Positions 25,479-34,394 of a stretch of DNA of 64,000 nucleotides are shown piece by piece. The DNA lies in the NCBI RefSeq assembly GCF_001315105.1, contig NZ_BAZR01000010.1, positions 62,001 to 126,000 on the forward strand, written 5' to 3'. The number at the start of each line of letters is the position of its first letter. Position 1 is the first letter of the stretch. The notes under the pieces were generated by a model. The model did not search any database, was not told where the DNA came from, and saw only the letters and a program-made list of their open reading frames with translations. The stretch comes from Paenibacillus sp. JCM 10914. GTDB lineage: Bacteria > Bacillota > Bacilli > Paenibacillales > Paenibacillaceae. The translations under genes were made by a program, and so were the position numbers.

Positions 25479-26968
25479 ATTGTTATATTCTCGCAGCCTA
25501 ATGTTTCTTGAATGGGGATGGTGAACTTCACCGTTGCCCCCACCTGGGGGTTGTTCGCGGCAGCAATCTTACCTCCATGGCGTTGAACCAGCAGTTGCGC
25601 AATGTACAAACCGAGACCCGAATGCCCTTTCTGTCGAACGGAACGGCTCCCTCCCTGATAAAACGGCTGAAATACTCGTTCGATGTGCGGTTTGTCAAAA
25701 CCGCTCCCGTTGTCCTGTACAGCCATCATGACCTGCTGGTCAGTGATTTCAATGACCCATATTATTTGGCCAGCATCAGGCGTATAACGAATACTGTTGG
25801 AGACAAGGTTATCCAGAACCTGAATGATTCGATAAGGATCGAAGACAACGGGCTGGTCAGACACGCTGCGGTCATCTTTGTACTCGGTAAGAAAAGTTAT
25901 ACTCCGATCCCGGCACAGTGCTGTATACTCCATCGCCTTGTCTTCGATGAACTCTGCTATATCCACAGGAAGCGGCCGAAGGCGGAAGGATACTTTTTCA
26001 ATCTCCGCGATCATGTTCATATCTTGGAGTAAGTTCGAGGCACGGGCGGTGTTGCGTTTGATTACCTGGAGATATTGGATATACTTACTCTCTGCATGAT
26101 CCCCGTGCATGTGCTCCAGACCCTCTACGTGTCCTTGTATGATCGTCAGCGGTGTCCGCAGATCGTGAGCCAACGCCGCAAACATGGTGCTTCGTTCCTG
26201 CTCAAGCCCCCACTCCCGTTTCATCGAATGCTCCAGTTCCCGGCGCATGTCCTCAAAAGCATGCGTAAGTTGATCCACCTCCGCTATCGCGCCGCTCTCT
26301 GTGAGGGAGAACTGCAGATCCCGATCCTTAATCCGCTCGGCTCCATACAATAACTGCTGTAATGGGGCACTGATCTTCCGACTGAACCTTCTTCCAAACA
26401 GGAAAGTGAACAAGACGATATATAGAAACGGCGTCAGCAAAAAGGGAAGGAAGCCGTAGCTTACCCACGGGTCGAAAGCCGGGTTGGCGGATCTCACCTT
26501 CAGGTTATATCCTAACAACAGAGCTCCGAGCAGATCACCATCGCCAGAAATAACCGGAAGGTATTTAATAATTTGATTCATACCCGGATAGGATTGATTC
26601 AAGCGTTCCAGAATTTCAGCTTTGTTCGGAGGTGAGGGCAGCTCCAGATCCCCGTACAGTTTGTCGCCGGATAACGAGATAACGTGATAAGACATGCCCT
26701 CTGATGGGATCATCTTCTCAAGCGCTGCTTGTCCCCGATGGCTGATAACGGAATCCCCCTGCGTACGAACATACTCTGAGATGACAGGAATATGGCCTTC
26801 ATAATGATTAGCCGGGAGCACAATATCCCGCTGCAGAAGATAGTTTAGCAGCATGAACAGAAGTCCCCAAGTGACGAGCGTCGCGAGTAAACTGCATACC
26901 AGAATCCAGACGAAGTGACGGGCAAAAGCGTTTTTGATCGAGCGCGGTTTGTTCATTTCACGTCCCAT
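25457..26968 (-). CDS. Sensor histidine kinase
   Basis: A 503-residue membrane kinase pairing with the response regulator just upstream. Order: membrane helix (about 20-44), extracellular sensor region (45-170), second helix (172-192), HAMP (193-245), phospho-acceptor His268 in ALAHDLRTPLT, and an ATPase with N box DNLVSNSIRYTP, G1 DNGSGFDKPHI and G2 GHSGLGLYIAQLL. The start codon overlaps the end of the regulator gene by 16 bases; an internal ATG at 26956 is an alternative. The last residues (ITMASPRSC) are encoded in a hairpin. The signal is unknown; the layout resembles VanS-like kinases. Confidence 0.92.
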   Translation of the reverse strand: MGREMNKPRSIKNAFARHFVWILVCSLLATLVTWGLLFMLLNYLLQRDIVLPANHYEGHIPVISEYVRTQGDSVISHRGQAALEKMIPSEGMSYHVISLSGDKLYGDLELPSPPNKAEILERLNQSYPGMNQIIKYLPVISGDGDLLGALLLGYNLKVRSANPAFDPWVSYGFLPFLLTPFLYIVLFTFLFGRRFSRKISAPLQQLLYGAERIKDRDLQFSLTESGAIAEVDQLTHAFEDMRRELEHSMKREWGLEQERSTMFAALAHDLRTPLTIIQGHVEGLEHMHGDHAESKYIQYLQVIKRNTARASNLLQDMNMIAEIEKVSFRLRPLPVDIAEFIEDKAMEYTALCRDRSITFLTEYKDDRSVSDQPVVFDPYRIIQVLDNLVSNSIRYTPDAGQIIWVIEITDQQVMMAVQDNGSGFDKPHIERVFQPFYQGGSRSVRQKGHSGLGLYIAQLLVQRHGGKIAAANNPQVGATVKFTIPIQETLGCENITMASPRSC

Positions 26969-27651
26969 TTGTAGCCAATGCCCCAGACCGTCTGAATATA
27001 GGTGCGCTCTTGTACGAAGTCGCTCAATTTGGCCCGGATTTTCTTGATATGTTCGGTGATGGTAGCGTCGTCACCTTCCGCATCGAGCCCCCATAGTTTC
27101 TCGTAGATCTGTTCGCGTGAAAATACTTGACCCTGATGCAAAGCGAGTAGTTCAACGATCATAAACTCCTTGTTGGTCAATGAAATGTCCTGACCGTTAA
27201 TGCTTACGGTACGTCCCTTGCAATCAATGGTCAGCGACTGGAAGCAAAGCTCGCCTCGTTCCCGCTGGGAGCGAATTCTCGTCTCTCGGCGCAGATGGGC
27301 GTGAATTCTGGCTTTTAACTCTTCCAGGCTGAAAGGCTTGAGCAAATAATCATCCCCACCCGCAGCCAACCCTCTAATCCGGTCTACCTCACTCTGACAA
27401 GCACTTAAGAACACAATGGGACACGGTGTCGATTCTCGCAACTGCTCACACACTTCAAATCCGCTCATTTCCGGCATCATCACATCAAGGATGATTAATG
27501 ACGGCTGGTGCTTGCTCTGTGTTAATGCTTCCAGCCCACTTCGTGCGGTCAGCACACGGTAACCTTCAAGCTCCAGTGCATCTTGTATAAAAGCAATGAT
27601 TTCTTCCTCATCATCAACCAATAGGATCGTTTCGTTTGCCATCTTACTCAA
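26953..27651 (-). CDS. OmpR/PhoB-family response regulator
   Basis: A 232-residue regulator with a receiver domain (acidic pair DDEEE, phosphorylated Asp56 in LIILDVMMPEMSG, Lys in LLKPF) and a C-terminal winged helix (LTNKEFMIVELLALHQGQVFS, GDDATITEHIKKIR). It is co-transcribed and translationally coupled with the kinase. No further genes follow in the operon, so the regulated genes lie elsewhere or nearby. Confidence 0.95.
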   Translation of the reverse strand: MSKMANETILLVDDEEEIIAFIQDALELEGYRVLTARSGLEALTQSKHQPSLIILDVMMPEMSGFEVCEQLRESTPCPIVFLSACQSEVDRIRGLAAGGDDYLLKPFSLEELKARIHAHLRRETRIRSQRERGELCFQSLTIDCKGRTVSINGQDISLTNKEFMIVELLALHQGQVFSREQIYEKLWGLDAEGDDATITEHIKKIRAKLSDFVQERTYIQTVWGIGYKWDVK

Positions 27652-27836
27652 ATCCTCCAGTCTAACAATTTAAACAGGTATATCCAGTAAGTGTACACGT
27701 CATTTCTAAAGAAAGGATAAAGTATACTCCTCCCCGCATGCGTCATGATGCTTAGGCCACGGTATTTTCAGCAAACTTTATACATTCTTTATTATTGTAC
27801 CTTAACCTGTAGGCAACATGATAAGGAGGTACGGTT

Positions 27837-29042
27837 ATGGCAAGTGATCCGCAGGCAAGAATAACGATGATTGATAGCTTAAGAGGATTTGCACTATTCG
27901 GCATTTTTCTAGTCAATATTAGTTTTTTTACAACATCGCTCCAGACCATTTCTTTCGGAGCTGAGTTATGGTCAGGCTGGCACAATGAATTACTAATGCT
28001 GTTGCGAGGAGTTCTGATCGATGGAAAATTCATTCTGATTTTTTCTTTTCTATTTGGTTTTGGGATGGTTCTGCTACAGGAGAGCAGTCTGGCCAAGGGG
28101 AGGAGTTTCACCCGCATCTATGTTCGAAGGCTAACCGCATTGCTTCTAATCGGATTGGTTCATGGCATCTTGATCTGGTTCGGGGATATTCTGATTCATT
28201 ACGCTATACTTGGCTTGCTACTGCTATTATTTCAACGCTGCAAACCGCTAACACTCCTGATCTGGTCCATCATACTGTTGCTCCTTGTTCCGGTGCTATT
28301 TGCTGGTTTCAGTCTGCTCGGTCCTTCTGGATCAAATGCATATGAAGCACTAAGCAAAGAAGACGTTCACCAGATGGGCGTATTCTACCAGGAGCGGGAT
28401 GCTGCTATTTACGGGGAGGGGACCATCGGTCAAATTATCGTCCAGCGACTGAATGATTTCATCAGCTCCTTGTTTAACATGCTGGTTTTTTATCCGCAAA
28501 TATTGGGGATGTTCTTGCTGGGGGCTTATTTCTGCAAGCAACGTATGCTGCATGAGGTTCAGAAGAACCGCAAGCGCCTTGTGAGTCTTGTCCTGCTTGG
28601 GGGTAGCGTTGGTCTGGCACTTCAACTGGTGATGTCACTATCGGATGGACTTCCATCCTGGGCGGAGGCGGTTACCTTGTTCGTAGGTGCGCCGCTCCTG
28701 ACCATCGCTTACATCGGAGGGTTTGCACTTTTATACTATAATAAATCCTGGCACAGGGTGATGTATTGGCTATGCTATCCAGGGAAAATGGCCTTCACCA
28801 ACTATTTGCTTCAATCGATTCTGTGTGGACTGCTCTTCTACAGTTATGGTCTGGGATGGTATGGAACCATTGAACCGTTGGGACAGGCGCTGATTGTCTT
28901 TGTTATTTTTGCAATGCAAGTTATGTTTAGTAGACTGTGGCTGAAGCGTCTTCCCATCGGCCCCTTTGAATATTGCTGGCGTCTGTTCACGTATTGGGGG
29001 AAGCCGGTGAAATCCGGACAGAAGGTGAATATCCGCTCCTGA
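27837..29042 (+). CDS. DUF418 domain-containing membrane protein (YeiB family)
   Basis: A 401-residue polytopic membrane protein with about nine to ten helices. Signatures: N-terminal IDSLRGFALFGIFLVN, FDFLFGFG-like FSFLFGFGMVL, and the C-terminal DUF418 region with YPGKMAFTNYLLQS and LPIGPFEYCWRLFTYW. Function is unknown; some relatives are linked to membrane or acyl transfer processes. ATG 27837 follows AAGGAGG. It is divergent from the two-component genes with 185 bases between. Confidence 0.9.
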   Translation: MASDPQARITMIDSLRGFALFGIFLVNISFFTTSLQTISFGAELWSGWHNELLMLLRGVLIDGKFILIFSFLFGFGMVLLQESSLAKGRSFTRIYVRRLTALLLIGLVHGILIWFGDILIHYAILGLLLLLFQRCKPLTLLIWSIILLLLVPVLFAGFSLLGPSGSNAYEALSKEDVHQMGVFYQERDAAIYGEGTIGQIIVQRLNDFISSLFNMLVFYPQILGMFLLGAYFCKQRMLHEVQKNRKRLVSLVLLGGSVGLALQLVMSLSDGLPSWAEAVTLFVGAPLLTIAYIGGFALLYYNKSWHRVMYWLCYPGKMAFTNYLLQSILCGLLFYSYGLGWYGTIEPLGQALIVFVIFAMQVMFSRLWLKRLPIGPFEYCWRLFTYWGKPVKSGQKVNIRS

Positions 29043-29104
29043 TCGGAGACAGTGCTCATTCATATCTTTATTACATCAAAGCACGCAAGCTTTAAATAAA
29101 ATGG

Positions 29105-29134
29105 TTGCAATTTCGTTTGCGAATGTAATACAAT
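29105..29134 (+). promoter_or_regulatory. Sigma-A promoter of the T-box leader
   Basis: TTGCAA (29105-29110) and TACAAT (29129-29134) are 18 bases apart and sit directly before the predicted leader RNA. Confidence 0.6.
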
Positions 29135-29140
29135 GCTTCT

Positions 29141-29441
29141 TAATTGATCGAGCACGATATATTCCAACAAGCGATGATGGAAAGAGTAAGCGATAGAACG
29201 TTCCTGACAGGAAAGGGTGGCCACCGACTGAGAGCGCCCGGGCGAAGGTTCTTCTGCTGAAGTTCATTCCGGAGCTGGTATGCTGATCGTTTGCATGTTG
29301 ATGCAGACTGTAGGTTTACCCGTTATCCTTGCGTTAAAAGGCTCAAGTGAGATGTGTTTACGTATTGCGTATTTAATTGGCATATCTAATAAGGGTGGTA
29401 CCACGACTCCTCGTCCCTTTCCGGGCGGGGGGTCTTTTTTG
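29141..29441 (+). ncRNA. T-box leader (tRNA-sensing riboswitch), probably phenylalanine-specific
   Basis: The conserved T-box sequence AAGGGTGGTACCACG lies at 29391-29405, followed by a terminator (GACTCCTCGTCC pairing with GGGCGGGGGGTC, then T6, to about 29440). Stem I features are visible: AGAGTAAGCG at 29181 and the specifier side CTGAAGTTCATTCC near 29255. By comparison with tyrS-type leaders (GAAC-codon-A) the specifier reads TTC, so uncharged tRNA-Phe would allow read-through into the DAHP synthase gene. The specifier assignment is inferred from pattern alone. Confidence 0.88.
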
Positions 29442-29481
29442 TTTTTATATACTAGATGACAAGGTGAAGGAGAGATTCTGT

Positions 29482-30551
29482 ATGAGTCAAGGACGTTTAG
29501 AAGAATTAAGAACGGGGCTGGATTCCGTTAACCTGGAGCTGTTGAAGCTATTGTCGGAGCGCGCTCGCATCGTTCAGGAGATCGGTCAGGAGAAAGAGAA
29601 GCAAGGGGTGCCCGATTTCGATCCGGTACGTGAGAAGAAGATGCTGGATGCCTTGATTGAGAACAACCAAGGACCTTTTGATAATGAAACGGTACGGCAT
29701 TTGTTTAAACAGATTTTTCAAGCGTCACTGAAGCTGCAGCAGGTGGATCATAAGAAGCATTTGCTGGTCAGCCGGAAGAAGAAGCAGGAGGATACGCTGA
29801 TTCAGCTTGGAAACACGGTAATTGGCGGCGCTACGCCGGTGATGATTGCGGGACCCTGTTCGGTGGAAAGCTATGAGCAAGTGCGCCAGGTGGCGGCAGC
29901 TCTGAAGGAAGCGGGCATTACCGTGATGCGCGGAGGCGCGTTCAAGCCGAGAACCTCGCCTTACGATTTTCAGGGATTGGGTGTCGAAGGTTGAAGATCC
30001 TGAAGGAAGTGGCATCCGAGTTCGGGCTGAAGACCATCAGCGAAATTGTGGACCCTGCCCATATCGAGCTGGCATGCGAATATATCGACGTCATTCAGAT
30101 CGGCGCGCGGAATATGCAGAACTTTGAACTGTTAAAAGCCGCGGGCGACGTGAAGACGCCGGTTCTTCTGAAACGCGGGCTTGCGGCGACGATCGATGAG
30201 TTCGTGCACGCTGCCGAATACATCGTATCCCGTGGCAATACGCAGGTCATGCTGATCGAACGCGGGATTCGGACGTATGAGAAGGCCACAAGAAACACGC
30301 TGGACATCTCGGCCGTGCCGATTCTGAAGCAGGAGACCCATCTGCCGGTACTGGTCGATGTGACCCACTCCACCGGACGGAAAGACATTCTGGCACCTTG
30401 TGCCAGAGCAGCACTGGCGGCTGGTGCCGACGGCGTGATGGTGGAGGTTCATCCCGATCCCGCCACCGCATTGTCCGATGCGGCGCAGCAGCTGAACATT
30501 CCGGAATTCCATGATTTCCTGGCGAATGTGAAGAAGTCCGGGTTGATGTAA
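29482..30551 (+). CDS. aroF: Bifunctional chorismate mutase / 3-deoxy-7-phosphoheptulonate synthase (one-base frameshift)
   Basis: First step of the shikimate pathway (PEP plus erythrose 4-phosphate), with an N-terminal AroQ-type chorismate mutase (about 1-85; [19 protein letters not shown]) as in Bacillus AroA, where it acts as a feedback sensor. The synthase part shows [40 protein letters not shown] and [14 protein letters not shown] 29482 (MSQGRLEEL) follows AAGGAG. The first frame stops at 29994 after GLGVEG while the next frame continues LKILKEV to 30551. One missing G near 29990 explains this. The restored length of 356 aa matches the family. Expression depends on the upstream T-box. 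Confidence 0.93.
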
Positions 30552-30561
30552 CGAACTGGGG

Positions 30562-30583
30562 GAGGCCGTTTCGGCCTCTTTTT
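30562..30583 (+). terminator. Terminator after the DAHP synthase gene
   Basis: GAGGCCG-TTT-CGGCCTC followed by TTTTT. Confidence 0.8.
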
Positions 30584-30621
30584 CCGAGCAGCTTCAAATG
30601 AGGAAACAGGAGGGGGTTGTC

Positions 30622-31494
30622 ATGGCGGATTTTGAATGGTATAGAAGTTTCTGCGCTATCTATAGGTTTAATTCGGTTTCCGAAGCGGCAAAGGCCCGTA
30701 TGATGACGCAGCCGGCGATGAGTCAGCATTTGGCTGCGTTGGAGGCCGAGGTAGGAGAGCCGCTGTTTACTCGCACGACCAGGAGCATGGTGCCGACCGA
30801 ACGGGGCAAGGAGTTGTATTCGCAGCTCGCTCCCTTGATCGAGTCTTTGGAAGAGACAACGATGCGTTTTCAATCGGCCGCGACGCCTTCGCCTACCATG
30901 ATCAAGATCGGAGCCGCACACGAGTTTTTTGCTGAAAAAATCCTTCCTCAGCTCCATGCACTAGACATCTGTACGCTCTCGCAATTGGGCACGGCGGACC
31001 AACTGCTGGAATGGTTGAAGGGAGACGCATTAGATCTTATCGTGACCTCCCAAAGGGTTCATAGTGCAGGAATCGAATACGTGAAGTTGATGGAGGAAGA
31101 GTTTGTGCTGGTTGCACCGAGTCAGCTTCAAGTACCTCCGCTTACGGACGCTAAGCAGAAAGAGGAATGGCTGTCGGCCCAGAGTTGGATTAGCTACGGA
31201 TTGGAATTGCCCATTATTCGGCGAATATGGAGAGAACATTTCAAGAAACGTCCGTTGCTCAGACCCGTTCATATAATTCCGAATTTACACATGATTCTGA
31301 GGGCGGTTGAGCAAGGTGCAGGACTGAGTGTAGTCCCAACTTATCTGATTGGCAGCTCTGTAACGGAAGGTAGATCCCAATTGATATTCGAGGAGTTGAA
31401 GGTGAGTAACGAAATCTTTATGGCATATCAAACCAAACACAAACATCTGCCTTCGCTTCACACGATGATGACCCGACTACGAGAAAATATATAA
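30622..31494 (+). CDS. LysR-family transcriptional regulator
   Basis: A 290-residue regulator. The N-terminal helix-turn-helix is FCAIYRFNSVSEAAKARMMT, QPAMSQHLAALEAEVGEPLF, followed by a ligand-binding domain of about 200 residues. ATG 30622 is chosen because AGGAGGGGG sits 5-6 bases upstream. The next gene, an SDR enzyme, is on the same strand after 104 bases and may be a target. The ligand is unknown. Confidence 0.9.
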   Translation: MADFEWYRSFCAIYRFNSVSEAAKARMMTQPAMSQHLAALEAEVGEPLFTRTTRSMVPTERGKELYSQLAPLIESLEETTMRFQSAATPSPTMIKIGAAHEFFAEKILPQLHALDICTLSQLGTADQLLEWLKGDALDLIVTSQRVHSAGIEYVKLMEEEFVLVAPSQLQVPPLTDAKQKEEWLSAQSWISYGLELPIIRRIWREHFKKRPLLRPVHIIPNLHMILRAVEQGAGLSVVPTYLIGSSVTEGRSQLIFEELKVSNEIFMAYQTKHKHLPSLHTMMTRLRENI

Positions 31495-31598
31495 ATAAAT
31501 TTATAAATTAATGGTTATTTCATAATTTGTTTTATGTATGGAGCTACCATTAGAATGGGGGTGAGTCATTTAAGTTAAACATGAGGAGGAGTTCACAT

Positions 31599-32498
31599 AT
31601 GAAGGTGTTTGTTACAGGTGCAACCGGATATATCGGCGGCTCAGTCGCGAAGATGCTGCTGGACTCAGGTCATATCGTGTATGGCTTGGTGCGCAATCCG
31701 GACAAAATAGATGCGCTTAAGGAGCTTGGCATCGAGCCTGTCCTTGGAACGCTGGAGGATACGGACATGCTGACTCAGTACGCTCAAATCAGCGATGCGG
31801 TCGTTCATACGGCAGACTCGGATCATCGCATGGCAGTGGAGACGTTCATTGCGGCTTTACGCGGCAGCGGTAAACCGTTCTTGCATACCTCCGGTTCCAG
31901 CGTGGTTGGTGATGATGCAAGAGGAGACATTGTCAGCCAGCAAATTTATGATGAAGAGACCCCGTTCACCCCGATGGATATTCGGGAAGATCGGGTTGCT
32001 ATCAATAACCGGGTGCGCAGGGCAGGGATTGATGATGGGGTCCGAAGCGTTGTGATGGTTCCTTCCATGATTTATGGCGATGCGCTTGGTTTACCCACGG
32101 ACAGTGATCAATTGCCCCAGATTATACGGAAGTCCCGCGAGATGGGGGCAGGCGTTCATGTAGGAACAGGAGTCAATCGCTGGTCGAACGTTCACATACG
32201 GGACTTGGCAAAGCTATATGTGCTGGCTCTGGAGAAGGCACCGTCGGCTTCTTACTTCTTTGCTGAAAACGGCGAGGAATCCTACGGAGATATTGCAAGG
32301 TCCGTCAGCTGGGCCCTTGGATTTGAAGGGAGAACGCACTCCTGGCCGGCAGAGGATGCGATAGCTGAGCTAGGAGATTGGGCACGGTTCGCCATTGCTT
32401 CCAACAGTCGAGTGCGCGCAGTTCACGCCCGGAATCTGCTCGGCTGGCAGCCTGTAGAAGAATCATTGCCGGACTGGATCAGAACACATCTGAAATAG
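31599..32498 (+). CDS. NAD-dependent epimerase/dehydratase (extended SDR)
   Basis: A 299-residue Rossmann-fold protein. The N-terminal cofactor motif is VTGATGYIGGSVAK (GxxGxxG), with an SDR-like HTSGSSVVGD and a substrate region MIYGDALG. The usual YxxxK is not obvious (a tyrosine is in QIYDEETPF), as in many atypical SDRs of the nucleoside-diphosphate-sugar epimerase group. ATG 31599 follows GAGGAGG. It is a single gene ended by a perfect terminator. Confidence 0.85.
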   Translation: MKVFVTGATGYIGGSVAKMLLDSGHIVYGLVRNPDKIDALKELGIEPVLGTLEDTDMLTQYAQISDAVVHTADSDHRMAVETFIAALRGSGKPFLHTSGSSVVGDDARGDIVSQQIYDEETPFTPMDIREDRVAINNRVRRAGIDDGVRSVVMVPSMIYGDALGLPTDSDQLPQIIRKSREMGAGVHVGTGVNRWSNVHIRDLAKLYVLALEKAPSASYFFAENGEESYGDIARSVSWALGFEGRTHSWPAEDAIAELGDWARFAIASNSRVRAVHARNLLGWQPVEESLPDWIRTHLK

Positions 32499-32557
32499 GT
32501 TTTGAGGCCGTCCCATGGCCATTCGTGTCGCTTCAATAGAACAATGTTTGAAATCAA

Positions 32558-32599
32558 GTCAAAGCGGTGATCAGGATATTATTCCTGCACCGCTTTGAC
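32558..32599 (+). terminator. Terminator after the SDR gene
   Basis: GTCAAAGCGGTG (32558-32569) and CACCGCTTTGAC (32588-32599) are perfectly complementary. The rest of the 32600-32801 stretch holds only the cre-like site and promoter region of the next gene. Confidence 0.8.
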
Positions 32600-32732
32600 T
32601 TTGGTTTGCTTAAACAGCAGGGCATCAGTACAACGTAGTGTTGAGGAACATGTACTACAGGGAGCGGCAGCGTAGGAAAACACATGCGATCTGAAAAAAC
32701 CGCATGTAAACCAAAGCGGATTCATTGTATTA

Positions 32733-32746
32733 TGAAAGCGCTTTAC
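32733..32746 (+). promoter_or_regulatory. Possible CcpA cre site before the sugar-binding lipoprotein
   Basis: TGAAAGCGCTTTAC matches TGWAANCGNTNWCA at 12 of 14 positions and contains the central AAAGCGCTTT palindrome, 56 bases before the ATG at 32802. Confidence 0.55.
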
Positions 32747-32801
32747 GGTATTGGACCTAAAGCATCTTGGCTAGTGATCCTCAAGTATATGGAAGGAAGC
32801 G

Positions 32802-34366
32802 ATGTCGATGAGAACAAAATGGGGTTTGGTTTTGATAAGTGCGCTGATTGCTGTTACGGCGGTTGGCTGCGGTTCGAAGACGAGTGATGATGGGGCCGCC
32901 GGCGCTGCGGCCGACGGAAAGCTGTCCTTCACGATGTCGATGGCGACGAGCGGCAACAAACATGCAGAACGCTCGAAAGACGTGAATGAGGAGAAGTGGG
33001 TCAAGGAACTGGAGACTTTAACGAATACGGATATTCAGCTCACGATGTTTCCACTCAAAGACTTTGATAGCAAAATGACGTTGATGTTTGCCTCCAATGA
33101 CATTCCGGACGTGGTTCAGAATGTTGGCGGAGCCACAAGCAGAGGGATGTCCGGATCTGTTGAAGCAGGCGTCTTCATGCCGCTCGATGACCTGCTGAAG
33201 GAGCATGCGCCCAATTTGATGAGCGCTGTACCTGAAGCCGCATGGCAGGAAACGAGTGTCGATGGCAAAATCTACGGTATCCCGGCATGGTTGTCAAACC
33301 CATCGAGACGAGCCTTGTTCGTTCGTACCGATCTGTTGGAGAAGACGGGGTTGTCCGCGCCCCAGACCGTGGAAGAATTTCTGGACGTGATGCGCGCGAT
33401 GAAGAAGGAAGGCGTTGAATTCCCTTACCAGATGCGGGAGAATTTTAAGTATGCGGATACGATACTGGGTGCATTCGATGTATTGCCGTCACAGTTCGAG
33501 CTGCAAAACGGAGAGGTCGTGCCCAAGTTCTTCGACGTAGAGAATATGACGAAAGCGCTGGAGACGTATAAGACGATGTATGATGAAGGCCTGATTCCCA
33601 AGGATTTTGCTACACTGACTTCGAGCGACTATGGCAAAAATATCGAGAGCGGCAAGTCCGGCATGTGGTCGGCCAATGCCCAGGCGCTCGCGGATTTCCG
33701 CGGCAAGATGAGAAACGCCATCCCTGAAGCTCAGGTCGACATTATCGCCTCGCCCAAAGGGCCGGAGAATGTGGGAGGTCATCTCTTGTATTCCAGCATC
33801 AATACCTCGTACTACATCAACAACAAGGTATCGGAAGAGAAGGCGATCGGCATCATTAAGTTCTTTGACTGGATGTTGACGCCGGAAGCAGAGACGTACT
33901 TCTCGTTCGGTCTCGAAGGGGAAACCTATACGAAGGAGAACGGTGAGATCAAGTACGAAGTGCCGACGACGTCCGAAGGCATGGATGAGGATCGGTTCCG
34001 CGCTATGTTCTGGTTTGTCCATGATATGGTATATAACAAGGCACGAGAAGGATTGACGGAAGACGGGCAGGCCATGATGGCATTTATGGATGACGTTGTT
34101 TTTAAAGAAGGCCTGGGCTCCATTCGCTTCTCCCCGGCGCTGGATGCCTACGCGAAATACCCGGATGCAGCACCACAGGGCGATGATGTCGGACCGAAAT
34201 TGATTCTCGATCATATGATCAAGATGATCTATGGCAGGGAACCGATCTCGGATTGGCCGAAAGTAATTGAAGAGTATAAGAGCAAGGGCGGAGAGAGATC
34301 ATCAAGGAAGCTACGGCGCGTTATAACGAAGGAACAGGCGCCGTTGTTACAGAGAATCTGAAGTAA
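32802..34366 (+). CDS. Extracellular sugar-binding lipoprotein, family 1 (LplA-like), frameshifted at the end
   Basis: A lipoprotein of about 521 residues that captures sugars or oligosaccharides for an ABC importer. The signal peptide ends in lipobox TAVGC at Cys23. Binding-protein features: DIPDVVQNVG, KIYGIPAWLS, RTDLLEKTGL, WSANAQALADF. The first frame ends at 34361 with a foreign tail after KGGER; the other frame gives EIIKEATARYNEG, EGTGAVVTENLK and a stop at 34364-34366, which looks native. One missing base near 34297 explains it. Unusually, no permease genes follow: the next gene is a uronate-isomerase-like enzyme 28 bases on. It must use permeases encoded elsewhere. Confidence 0.87.
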
Positions 34367-34394
34367 TGGCATTTTCAGTGGAGGAGATGTGGAC

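Noticed and set aside
27752..28117. 121-codon minus-strand frame before the response regulator
   Set aside because: Antisense to the start of the DUF418 gene, with no ribosome binding site or known domain.
30247..30957. 236-codon minus-strand frame across the DAHP synthase end and LysR start
   Set aside because: Spans two well-supported genes and a terminator on the other strand; Arg/His-rich low-complexity product.
33489..34214. 241-codon minus-strand frame inside the sugar-binding lipoprotein gene
   Set aside because: Antisense to a strongly conserved gene, no recognisable domain.
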